Below, piece by piece: positions 11,255 through 19,674 of a stretch of DNA of 64,000 nt. The position numbers were made by a program, and so were the translations under genes. Positions within the stretch are counted from its first letter, which is position 1, and each line of letters begins with the position of its first letter. The notes below the pieces were generated by a model, which saw only the letters and a list, made by a program, of their open reading frames with translations, searched no databases and had not been told where the DNA came from. The stretch spans positions 84,807 to 148,806 of the forward strand of contig MU657256.1 of NCBI GenBank assembly GCA_026770575.1, written 5' to 3'. The DNA comes from Pelagophyceae sp. CCMP2097 (lineage: Eukaryota > Sar > Pelagophyceae).

Positions 11255-12277
11255 CACCTCGAGCTGCGCGACCGCCGTCACAGCGCCGGGGTGCCCCGCG
11301 GCCGCGGCGCGCTTGAAGCAGCGCATCGCCTCGTTCAAGTCCTGCGGCACGCCCTGGCCGTGTGCGTAACACGCGCCGAGGTTGTGGAGCGCTTGCGCGT
11401 CGCCCTGCGCCGCGGCGAGCCCAAACCACTTAGCGGCTTCCTCGAACGACTGCGCCACGCCCTGTCTGTTGTAGAAAGTCCTCCCTAAATTGAATTGCGC
11501 GTTCGGATGTCCCTGCTCGGCTGCGCGGCGGTACCACTGCACAGCGGTTTTAAAGTTGAACTGGACGCCTAACCCTGATTCGTAACACTGACCCAGTGCA
11601 TTCTGAGCCCCTGAATTGCCTTGCACCGCAGAAAGCTGGTAATAGTGGTACGCCCGCTCGGGACTCGGCTTGAGACCAAAGCCGCCGGTCCGGTAGATGT
11701 CCCCGTAACACATCTGCGCCTCGGCGTTGCCCTTGTCCACGTGCGTCTGCACCCGGCGCACCATCTCCGCATTCGACTTTGGGGGCGCCGCTCGGCAGAG
11801 CGGGCAGCGCATGTCGTGCTGCCGACACTTGTCGGCGCAGGCCGAGCAAATCGTCTTGCAGCAGCACTCGTAGAACCTTTGTACTCCCTCTCCGAAGGGA
11901 AGCAGGTCGAGGCAGATGGCGCACGTGCCGCGCCAGCCCGGCACGTCGTCGTTTGGCGCACCGGCATTGGCCGCCTTGTCGGTCCAAGCAGCCGATAAGC
12001 GCGCCGCCGCTTTTAAACCAGCCGCCGGCGCGACACCCTCGACGATGGGCGGCTCCTCCTTGATCTTCAGCTTCGGCTGCATCAACTCGTCGAGGAGCCG
12101 GTCCTGGAACGCGGCGGCGAGCTGCTTGCACGCCTTCTTGTGCCCTCGTTTCCAGTCGACGAGCTGACACGCCTTGCCGCAGTAGTTCCGCGACTTGCAC
12201 TTGGTGCAGTGCGAACCGCCCGGCGCGTCGCAGACGCAGCACGGCGTTTTCAGGACGGCGGCCGGCGGAGCGTCCAT
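11234..12277 (-). CDS. MYND finger / RING-type finger / Sel1-repeat protein
   Basis: A single-exon protein of 347 residues. Near the N-terminus is a MYND zinc finger (pattern CCVCDxxxGxxHCTKC then YCxxxCQ..DW..GHKKAC). In the middle is a RING-like cysteine cluster (CAICLD ... CSAC ... CPLC). The C-terminal half holds about four Sel1/TPR-like repeats (for example AAEQGHPNAQFNLGRTFY). MYND and Sel1 modules are protein-protein adaptors, and the RING suggests ubiquitin ligase activity, but no substrate can be inferred. The ATG at 12277 was chosen because it directly precedes the MYND finger and lies 162 bp from the divergent RPB8 start. The frame is open further upstream but that part looks non-coding. 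Confidence 0.8.
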   Translation of the reverse strand: MDAPPAAVLKTPCCVCDAPGGSHCTKCKSRNYCGKACQLVDWKRGHKKACKQLAAAFQDRLLDELMQPKLKIKEEPPIVEGVAPAAGLKAAARLSAAWTDKAANAGAPNDDVPGWRGTCAICLDLLPFGEGVQRFYECCCKTICSACADKCRQHDMRCPLCRAAPPKSNAEMVRRVQTHVDKGNAEAQMCYGDIYRTGGFGLKPSPERAYHYYQLSAVQGNSGAQNALGQCYESGLGVQFNFKTAVQWYRRAAEQGHPNAQFNLGRTFYNRQGVAQSFEEAAKWFGLAAAQGDAQALHNLGACYAHGQGVPQDLNEAMRCFKRAAAAGHPGAVTAVAQLEVLPDRHW

Positions 12278-12439
12278 CGCGGCGCGGCCTTCCGCCGTGA
12301 CCTGCGCGTTCCTCGTTGCCGTCCCGCTTGGCGACGACAGCCCCGCCTCGTAGGCGTCGCCCGCGGTGGCGCGCGACTGACTTTGCAAGACGATCGCCGA
12401 GTCGAGCTCACGGCGACAAGGAACGGACCGGCCAGGACG

Positions 12440-13123
12440 ATGTCGAGCAACGTGCTCTTCTCCGACGACTTCCGCGTGGACCAGATCAACCCAGAGGGCA
12501 AGAAGTTCGAAAAGGGTGCGCGTGCTTTGCATACGCGGCGGCGCCGGGGCCGCGGGAGACGTTGCTTAAACCGCCGCGGCCGCGCATGACGCGCGGCGCC
12601 CCGCGCAGTGAACCGGCTCGTGTGCAAGGCCGCGGTCTACGAGATCGAGCTGCTCATCGGTGCGCGCTCTCACTCCCCCCCGCCGGCTGCGTTTGGCCGG
12701 GCCCGCGGCCTGCGCGCCGTATGAAGTCGCGTCGTACAGAGCCCCGAGGCGCGTCTTTGTAGACATCCACTCTGAGATTTACGAAGTGCAGAAGGACGAC
12801 AAGCTGCACATTGTGGTGGCCAAGTCGCTGCTGCTCGAAGGCCAGACGGAAGCGGACGCGGCCTCTGGCAAAGGCTCGCTCCTCGACCAATACGACTACG
12901 CCATGCACGGCGTCGTCTACAAGCACTTCCACGCCGGCGGCTCCAACGTCGAGGTCCACGTCTCCCACGGCGCACGGCCCGGCGTCTTTTTGGGGCGGTT
13001 GATGCGACCTTTGCGTCCGAACCGGCGAAATAGGGCCTCCTGGCGCAGCTCGTCGGCGACCAGCGCCACCTCGCCAAGTTCGAGGTCGACTCGCAGGTCT
13101 ACACACTAATCAGGAAACTTTAA
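12440..13123 (+). CDS. RPB8: RNA polymerase I/II/III shared subunit RPB8 (ABC14.5)
   Basis: Four exons give about 145 residues, close to the usual 146-150. Exons are 12440-12515, 12609-12659, 12763-12983 and 13034-13123. Hallmarks are the N-terminal LFSDDFRVDQINPEGKKFEK (family pattern LF.D.F.V..I.PEGKKF), the QYDYAMHGVVYK strand and the C-terminal GLL..L.GD..HL..FEVDS.VY.L block. RPB8 is an OB-fold subunit common to all three nuclear polymerases. The first two introns have GTGCGC donors with phase 1. The third can be read as GTCTTT at 12984, adding four residues, or as a GC-AG intron from 12972, which restores the exact conserved spacing SHG-GLL. It is divergent from the MYND gene with 162 bp between starts. 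Confidence 0.92.
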
Positions 13124-13333
13124 ATTTGCAAATGTTGTACGACGCGCGCCCGCGGGCGGAAATCGGAAATCCTCGGGGCTCACTCGGGGCTCATGTTGCC
13201 GCCCGGCGACCAACATAGCGACGGCCGATGGCCCCACGCCCTCGGGATTTGGACGTTGCCTTTCGAATCGTGGGCCAAAAAGGGGTGGCTGTGGTGAGTC
13301 GGACCCTCGAAAGTTGTTCTCTTGAAGAATCCG

Positions 13334-14437
13334 ATGGAGCCCCCCGAGTGGCGGGCGCACGACTTTTGGGTGTCGCACCAGCCGGGCTGGCGGTCCTCGG
13401 CCTGGAGCCAGCAGTACGCGGCCGTCAACGTGGTGCGCGAGGGCGGCGAGCCTTGGCACAGCGGCAACAGCCACGGCGAAAATACGCACCCGGACAGAGA
13501 CGAGTGGCTGCTCTTCGACGTCGGGGCGGCGATCATCTCCGGCTTTAGAATGTCGCAGCCGGACCGCGGGTCGCTTTGGGCCGGCGCGGAAGTGCGGGAC
13601 TTTCGCATCGAGACGAGCTCGAGCCTCGACGGCCCGTTCCACGTCGTGTTTTCCGGCACGGCACGGCGGCAGAAGCCGGCGCAGGATTTTGCTTTCCCAC
13701 CGGCGTACGCGCGCTTCTGCCGCCTTTACATTTTGAACAATCATGGATACTCTCACGTCACAGTGGGGCAAATCGCGTTCAAGTGCGTTTTGAACCCGCT
13801 CCGCGCCGCCCTCACCGCCGCGCGCGCGCGCTGCCCGGCCGCCGGTGCGGCCGCGGACGCCGCAGAAAATGCCACCGCGGCCGCGGCGCTGCGCATTTCC
13901 GCGGCGGTGGACGACGACACGTTCGCTCTCATATCCGACTTCCTCGAGGCCCCCTGGGACGTCCAGCGCCGCCTCGAGCTCGTCTCGCAGGTCGAATACT
14001 ATCTCTCGGACGCCAACCTGCGCAAACGAGATGGATTTTACCGAGACAAGATTCGAGCCGGCCCGGGCCAGGGCTGGCTCGACTTCTCTTCAGTCCTCTC
14101 GGCGCCGCGCATCCGCGCCCTCGGCGTAAACGCCGCCGCACTCGTCCAAGCGCTGCGGCTCTCGCCGAACCTCGACGTCCGCATCTGCCAAGAAGACCGA
14201 GCGGCGTCGCTCGTGCGGCACCGCACCGAGAAATGGATCCGCGGCGACGCCGCCGACGTGGCAGCCGACGTCTCCGCCGACGCGCTGCTGCGGGGCCTCG
14301 AGACGCTCCACGTCGGCCGGCGGCGCGGCGCCGCGCGGCGATTCCAACTTCCGCAGCCCGGGCCGGGGCTCCCCATTTTCGACGCCGAGTGGGACGAGCA
14401 GTATCCATGGCCCGACGACGACGGCGGCGTGTGGTGA
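13334..14437 (+). CDS. La-motif (LAM) protein with discoidin-like N-terminal domain
   Basis: About 367 residues from the ATG at 13334. The N-terminal half (about 1-150) resembles an F5/8-type C/discoidin fold, with aromatic-rich strands and the end ...CRLYILNNHGYSHVTVGQI. The second half carries a clear La motif (VSQVEYYLSDANLRKRDGFY, then GWLDFSSVLSAPRIRALG, then ALRLSPNLDVR), the winged-helix RNA-binding domain of La and LARP proteins. No RRM follows; the C-terminus is short and acidic/tryptophan-containing (DAEWDEQYPWPDDD). A small upstream exon is possible, because an AG precedes 13328 and a GTGAGT lies at 13294, but the phases I tried either fail or need a 34-bp intron. RNA binding is a family inference. 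Confidence 0.75.
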   Translation: MEPPEWRAHDFWVSHQPGWRSSAWSQQYAAVNVVREGGEPWHSGNSHGENTHPDRDEWLLFDVGAAIISGFRMSQPDRGSLWAGAEVRDFRIETSSSLDGPFHVVFSGTARRQKPAQDFAFPPAYARFCRLYILNNHGYSHVTVGQIAFKCVLNPLRAALTAARARCPAAGAAADAAENATAAAALRISAAVDDDTFALISDFLEAPWDVQRRLELVSQVEYYLSDANLRKRDGFYRDKIRAGPGQGWLDFSSVLSAPRIRALGVNAAALVQALRLSPNLDVRICQEDRAASLVRHRTEKWIRGDAADVAADVSADALLRGLETLHVGRRRGAARRFQLPQPGPGLPIFDAEWDEQYPWPDDDGGVW

Positions 14438-15288
14438 GCGGTACGATGAGGATCCTCAGTGGGACATGGAATAAAGAACGGATTCAATTGACAAGGTCCC
14501 TACTCGAGCTTGAACGCGCCGTCCCTGGCTTGGACGAGGATGAATCCGTACTCTGGAGCTCCTCCCCTGGATTCTTCGGTCCCGCCGACAGGTTCGGCGG
14601 CTCGGAGGGGCCCGGACGCCGCGCGTTAGCCCGTGGCTGCAGCCAGCGTAACCAGCGGTCAAAGGAGACACCGTCGCTAAATTTTAGCGACAAATCAAAG
14701 AGCCCAACTGGCGCCAACCCTCGTTCAACTCGGCCGCGTGTACTATGGGAACCTGCTCCTCGCGGTAATTTCCCGTTATTTTTTGTCCGGCGGTCATTTT
14801 GGCGAATCCATTTTTCAAGTCGCTTTTATGGCAGAGGGCGTGAGGAGCCGGCGTCCCCGAGCCGAGGCCGCCTTAAGCGCGGGCGGCGCGCCGCCCGCGT
14901 GGCGCCGCCGCCGCGGCTGCGCCGGGGCCTGCGAAATTTGGACCCTCGCGCGAGGGGTTTCCCAGAGTGGATCCATTCAACGGTTCCGCACGCGATGCGG
15001 CGGGTGGGACTTTTGCCGCGTGGGCGGGACGCGCGTCGCGGCGCTAGGCTGGCGAGGCGGAAGCTGACACGAAGCGCAAGCGCGAGGGCGCGTTAGCTGA
15101 AGCACCGTCCGGAGAGGTGCGTTTCGAATCCCACGCCGCGCGAGGGCGCCGCGGCGCTGCCAGCGTGCATGCGGGGGGGGCACTCGGACGCGCCGCCTGA
15201 TGACGAAGCGCGGTCCTGCATGGACCGCGTTTTGCGCTCTGGAGTGGGGTCCCCGGGGTCGGCGCCCCTCGTCCATCGGCGGATCTAG
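14438..15288. other. Intergenic region, about 850 bp
   Basis: I see no reading frame with recognisable similarity. Near 15085-15145 there is a sequence with tRNA-like A-box and B-box words but no room for an anticodon arm. A GTGCGT at 15117 and an acceptor-like ATCTAG just before 15289 suggest that an upstream exon of the KH gene may lie here. Confidence 0.4.
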
Positions 15289-15348
15289 GCCCCAAAGCAA
15301 CGCTCTCGCGTCGAGGAGGAGTCGTCGCCCGACGAGGAGGCGGCCGTG

Positions 15349-16646
15349 ATGCAGGAGGCTATGACCCCGACGGCGGTGCACGGCGAGTCGGCCGAGATGA
15401 ACGGCGGCTCTGCCGCGTCGAGCGCGGCGGCCGAGGCGTTCTTGGCCGGCCAGGCGGCGCCACAACAGGCAGACGCCGGTGCGTCTGCAGATGACGATTT
15501 GGGCCCCGGGTCGACGAGGGTCCCCGTGACGTTGTGCAGCCGCGAGTGACGTTCCCGGCCGCAGGCGAGGCGGCGGACGCGGACGCGGCGGTGACGCCCG
15601 ACTCTGCGGCGGCTGCGGCGCAGGCCGCGGCGCAGGCGACGTGGGGCGTCGCGGGCGGCTACGCGCAGCCGGGCGACGCGCCGGGTGCCATGCCGGACGG
15701 CATGCAGCCGGACGGCATGGGTGGCATGCAGCCCGGCGGCGCGCACTACCCCACTTTCGAGCGCACGGAAAAGGTCGAGTGCCCGCAGTCGCTCGTGGGC
15801 CGCTTGATTGGCAAGCAGGGCGAGACGATTAAGGATCTGCAGCGCCGGTCCGGGGCGCGCATCCAAATCGATCAAAATTACCCGGAAGGCCAGCCCCGAA
15901 TCGTCACCATCGAGGGCTCGTCGGCCTGCGTCGACGTCGGCTGCGAGCTCGTCCGCTCGCTCATCGGCAACTCGCCCGCGGTCGGCAACGGCGCGCCGGG
16001 CCAGATGACGACGATGGAGTGCCCAAAGCAGCTCGTGGGCCGCGTCATCGGAAAAGGAGGCGAGACGATCAACGAGCTGCAGCGCCGGTCCGGCGCGCGC
16101 ATCCAGATTGAGCAGCGCGTCGCCGAGGGCGCGCCGTGCATCATCGAGATCCAGGGCGACGACGCCTCGGTGGCCGAGGCCGTGCGGCTGACGCAGGAAG
16201 TCATGTCCGGCCGCCGTCTGGAGTCGACGGCGCCGGCGCTGCCGCACTACGGCGCCGCCGCCCAGGGCTACGGCTACGGCGGCGACGCCTACGCCCAGCA
16301 GGCCATGGCCTTGTACGGCCCCACGGGGGACGCGTACGCGCAGCCGCAGCCGGCCTTTGGCTACGGCGGCGCGGCGCCGGCGGAGGCGTACGCGCAGTAC
16401 GGCGGCGCGTACGCGCAGCAGGTCGCGGCCTACGGCGCGCAGTACGCGCAGTACGCGCAGCAGCAGGCGCAGTACGCGGCCCAGCAAGCGGCCTACGGCG
16501 GCGCGGCCTACGCCGCTGGCTCGCCCGCCGCCGCGAACCCCGGCGCCGCAAACGGCTGGACGTCGCACGCCGACGCCCAGGGACGCACCTACTGGCACAA
16601 CGCGGGCACACAGGAGTCGACGTGGGAGACGCCGCCCGGCCACTAG
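15349..16646 (+). CDS. KH-KH-WW RNA-binding protein
   Basis: Two exons are supported, up to 15478 and 15565-16646, joined in phase 1 by an 86-bp GTGCGT...CAG intron. Two KH domains follow each other (cores LVGRLIGKQGETIKDLQ and LVGRVIGKGGETINELQ), then a long Ala/Tyr/Gln/Gly-rich tract with YAQ and YG repeats, then a C-terminal WW domain (GWTSHADAQGRTYWHN ... STWETPP). This architecture resembles FUBP/KSRP-type splicing and mRNA regulators plus a proline-binding WW module. The Gly/Tyr/Gln tract is typical of condensate-forming regions. The frame is open back to 15289, where an acceptor-like TAG stands, so the true start may be in an upstream exon; the first in-frame ATG is 15349. Confidence 0.85.
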
Positions 16647-17007
16647 ACACGTGCGCGGCTTTTGCTGCCCTTCTCTTCCTTCATCATCATCATGCCTACC
16701 TGCTCTTGTGGAAGACCTGCCGGCACCCCGAATCTCCCGCACTCAGGCCGCCACTGCCGGCGCACCAGCCGAGACTGCCGAGGCCACCGGAGACGCCAAG
16801 CTGAGACACCTCGCGGCACGGCGGGAGACACCTCGTGGCAGGCAGCCGCCACTGAGACTTCGATCATAATGGAGATCTGCGCCGACCATCCGCCGCGCCG
16901 GACAGCGGACAGCGCCGGAGCGCGCGGAGGACCGCTGGGAACCGCACGGTCCGCCGTTTTGAAACGCGCGGACAACTTGCGTTTTCGCGCGAATTTCGCG
17001 CGGACGA
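16647..17007. other. Intergenic region, about 360 bp
   Basis: This region lies between the KH-WW gene and the acetyltransferase gene, both on the plus strand. It has no gene-like features. A short catcatcatcat run occurs near 16683. Confidence 0.6.
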
Positions 17008-17691
17008 ATGACGGGCGATGCGAGCGGTGCGGCGGCCGAGGTGGCGGTGCTGAGCGCGGCGGCGGGCGCGGCGGTGTCGATCGCGGCGTTTTCGATCCGC
17101 GAGTACGAAGAGGCGGCCGAGCTGGCGGTGCCGAGCGCGGCTTCTGCTGCGTTTTCGATCCGCGAGTACGTCGAGGCGGATGCTCCCCAAGTCTACGCCC
17201 TCTTCGCTTCGGGCATGCTCTCGTACCCGGCCCACGCCTCCGGCGGCGTATTGCACGACTTTATCAAAAAGTACATGGCCGACGCTGCGGTCACCGACCT
17301 CGCAGACGTGCAGGGCGTCTACTTTAGCGACGGCGGCGGCTTTTGGTGCGCCGTCGACGAACGCGCCGGGTCCGAGACCTTTGGCAAAATCATCGGCACC
17401 GTCGGCGGTCAAGCTTTAGACGCCGACGAAGTCGAGCTCCGCCGCATGTCGGTCCACACGAACTCGCGCGGCCTGGGCCTGGCGACGGCACTGCTCGAGG
17501 CGCTCGAGGCCCGGGCAGTCGAGGGCGGGCGCAAGCGCGTCGTTTTGTCGACGGGGTTCGTCATGGTGCCGGCGCAGAAGCTCTACGAGGGCCGTGGCTA
17601 TTCGGTCCTGCGGCGCGAAGTCTTCGACTTTGCAAAGCTGCCCGACGGAGGAGACCTCGGCATCGTCTACTACAGCAAGGACGTCAGCTGA
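17008..17691 (+). CDS. GNAT-family N-acetyltransferase
   Basis: A single-exon protein of 227 residues. The C-terminal two thirds form a GNAT fold: motif A is LRRMSVHTNSRGLGLATALL, with the acetyl-CoA-binding R-G-L-G-L-A, and a late QKLYEGRGYSV segment is typical of motif B. The enzyme would transfer acetyl from acetyl-CoA to an amine; the NAT8-like style is suggestive, but the substrate is unknown. The first 55 residues are Ala-rich and contain an internal duplication ending in AAFSIREY twice, so only one copy belongs to the fold. The ATG at 17008 is the first in frame; a later start inside the duplication cannot be excluded. Confidence 0.8.
   Translation: MTGDASGAAAEVAVLSAAAGAAVSIAAFSIREYEEAAELAVPSAASAAFSIREYVEADAPQVYALFASGMLSYPAHASGGVLHDFIKKYMADAAVTDLADVQGVYFSDGGGFWCAVDERAGSETFGKIIGTVGGQALDADEVELRRMSVHTNSRGLGLATALLEALEARAVEGGRKRVVLSTGFVMVPAQKLYEGRGYSVLRREVFDFAKLPDGGDLGIVYYSKDVS
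17038..17172 (+). repeat. Internal tandem duplication in the acetyltransferase N-terminus
   Basis: Two copies (about 17038-17109 and 17119-17172) start with gag-tggcggtg and both end with gcgttttcgatccgcgagta. The first copy carries an extra 18 bases of GCG-rich sequence. Frame is kept. Confidence 0.75.
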
Positions 17692-18317
17692 CGACGTGCG
17701 ACGACGGTTAAATTGGATGAAACAAGGGCTGAATTCACGCTGGGTGGGGTTGGCCCAAAAGGGATGAGAGTATTTTGGGCCCCGCCACGTCCCGGCGCCA
17801 CCGCCGTTATCTCTGGCCCGAACGCCTTGCGCTGCGGCGGTGTGTCGCCCTCGCTCTCCGGTACCATCCTTGTTTCATCGCTTGGTCCGCCACCGGGAGC
17901 GCGCACCGTCCGCGTCGCAGCAGTCTCCCCATGTGCCGCATGCCAGGACCCTCGTCCAGCAAGGTGCCCGCCGCGCCGTGGCCATGGCCGTCGTCGCCGC
18001 CCGGCGGGCCGATGCCGCACCGCGGCTGGCGGTACTGGCCCACCGACAAAGGTGCCTTCTCCAGAAGTCTGGACAGCGTCTACCGCGATGCCCCGGCGGC
18101 GGCCCGGAACCAGCGTGGGCGGCGCGCCGTCGGCCACGTCGAGGGAGAGCGGAGCGCGACTCGCCGCACGCGAGAGCCCCCAAACCCGTTTGGTTTCGTA
18201 GAACCGTGTCCGCCCAATAATTGTGTCCGCGCGGATTTTTGGTGAGGGGACGTCTGGGTCGAGCGGGCGCCGTCACGGTCCGCGTTCTTCGTCTCGGGTT
18301 CACCCTGCGCGGCCGGC
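17692..18317. other. Intergenic region, about 625 bp
   Basis: This region is between the acetyltransferase and VPS24 genes. Several overlapping open frames exist on both strands, but none shows a conserved motif or splice pattern. It probably holds the VPS24 promoter. Confidence 0.5.
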
Positions 18318-19591
18318 ATGAGCGGCCTCCTCATCTCGCTGGGCCTGCGGAAAGCGGTTGATCCTCAAGAGGAGATGAAGAAGTGGAAGCGCGAAATCTC
18401 AAAGGAAATGCGTGCGTCCGCCCTGGCGCTGCGGCCGCGCGCACGCCGGCGCCGCACAATCGCGCCGCAGGATCCATGGACCGCGAGATCAAAAAGTCCG
18501 GCGCGGCGTCGTGACCCGTCGAAACGTTCCCGCAGCCGTTGCCCGCCGAGCGCCATCGTACACACGTTTCGCGCACCGCCGCCGCCGTTAGGATCGAGCA
18601 GATGGAGAACAAGTCCAAGGCCGAATGCGAAAAGCTCGGCAAGGCGCGTCTCCGAGGCGGCGGGCGTGGCGGCCCTCCCTGCGGGCGTCACAGCTCCGGG
18701 GAGAGCGGCTCTGGGGCGACCGGCCCCGGGCGCAGGCGGGCCGCATCGACGCCTGCAAGATCATCGCCAAGGAGATTGTGCGCACGCGAAAAACCAAGGA
18801 ACGCGCGTACGCCGGCGCCGAGAAGCATGCTTAGGTCCCCATGCGGTCCTGGGGTCCATCGAGGCCCGCCGCGAGCGCTCTTGCGCAGGCATGTTCACAG
18901 CAAAGGCGCAGATGAACTCGGTTTCGATGCAGCTGCAGACGCAGGCGGCGATGGTCCGCGCGGTGCATGGCGGCGTCCGTTGCGACGTTGGCGTCGAGTC
19001 CGGTCTACCGCGGGCGCGCCCCGACGCGGGCCTCACGCATCGACGCAGGCCGGGTGCATGAAGAAGTCGGCCGAGGTCATGACGGTCATGAACAAGCTCG
19101 TGCGTCCCTTCGATCGCGCGTTTTAAAAAGGCATTCTTCACGCGCGGTATTAGGTCAAACTACCTGAGCTGCAAAAGACGATGGTCAACATGTCTCGCGA
19201 GATGGAGCGCGCGGGCCTCATCGAGGAGATGATCGGCGACTCGATGGATATGCTGGACGGCGACAGCGTCGAAGACGTGCGTGCCGTCGCCCGCCTCGAA
19301 CGGCCGCCTCGAACGGCCGCAGAAACGCCTTTTTAGGAAACGGACTTGGAGGTCAACAAGGTCGTCGCCGAGCTCACGGGTACGCCTGGGGCCACGAGAG
19401 GCCCTGGGGCGCGCCGTCCCTCCCATCGGGACCCGAGAGGCCCTTGAACGAGAGGCTTGCGTCTTTTAGGCGACATGTTCAAGGGCGAGACCATCGTCCC
19501 GTCGAGGGCCCCCGCGCAGCCGCAGCGCGAGGAGGCCGAGGCCGACGACGACAACCTCGACATCATGAAGGCCCGCCTCGAGGCGCTCTAA
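18318..19591 (+). CDS. VPS24: ESCRT-III subunit VPS24/CHMP3
   Basis: Nine small exons join to about 216 residues (human CHMP3 has 222). Exons are 18318-18411, 18471-18495, 18592-18643, 18736-18814, 18901-18962, 19049-19099, 19154-19276, 19337-19379 and 19470-19591. Conserved blocks are KEMRSMDREIKK, KIIAKEIVRTRK, AKAQMNSVSM, KKSAEVMTVMNKLVKLPELQ, SREMERAGLIEEM and an acidic C-terminus ending DIMKARLEAL, the MIM-like tail that binds VPS4 MIT domains. The protein polymerises on endosomal membranes for multivesicular body formation and scission. Two introns look like GC-AG (donors GCGCGT at 18644 and GCGCCG at 18815), because only those joins keep frame and alignment. The exon 5 acceptor is uncertain: an AG at 18887-18888 would add three residues. 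The gene is convergent with the RAP gene, 83 bp apart. Confidence 0.9.
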
Positions 19592-19674
19592 ACCCGCGCG
19601 CGCACCTGTAAATTCGACCCTGTTTTCGAATCCCGCTTGCTCGACGGTGCCCAGGCTCTGTTGGCAATCCTGTA

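Noticed and set aside
13193..13293. Candidate extra first exon of the La-motif gene with GTGAGT donor
   Set aside because: From the ATG at 13193 the phase (2) does not match any acceptor before 13334; from the ATG at 13228 the phase fits but needs a 34-bp intron, too short to trust.
14738..15067. Open frame with a hydrophobic start in the intergenic region
   Set aside because: It has no homology pattern beyond a short hydrophobic run, no supporting splice sites, and sits where the KH gene promoter is expected.
15285..16742. Long minus-strand open frame (485 codons) opposite the KH-WW gene
   Set aside because: It is the mirror of the KH-WW coding sequence. Its protein is Arg/Ala/Val-rich without motifs, while the plus strand has clear KH and WW domains.
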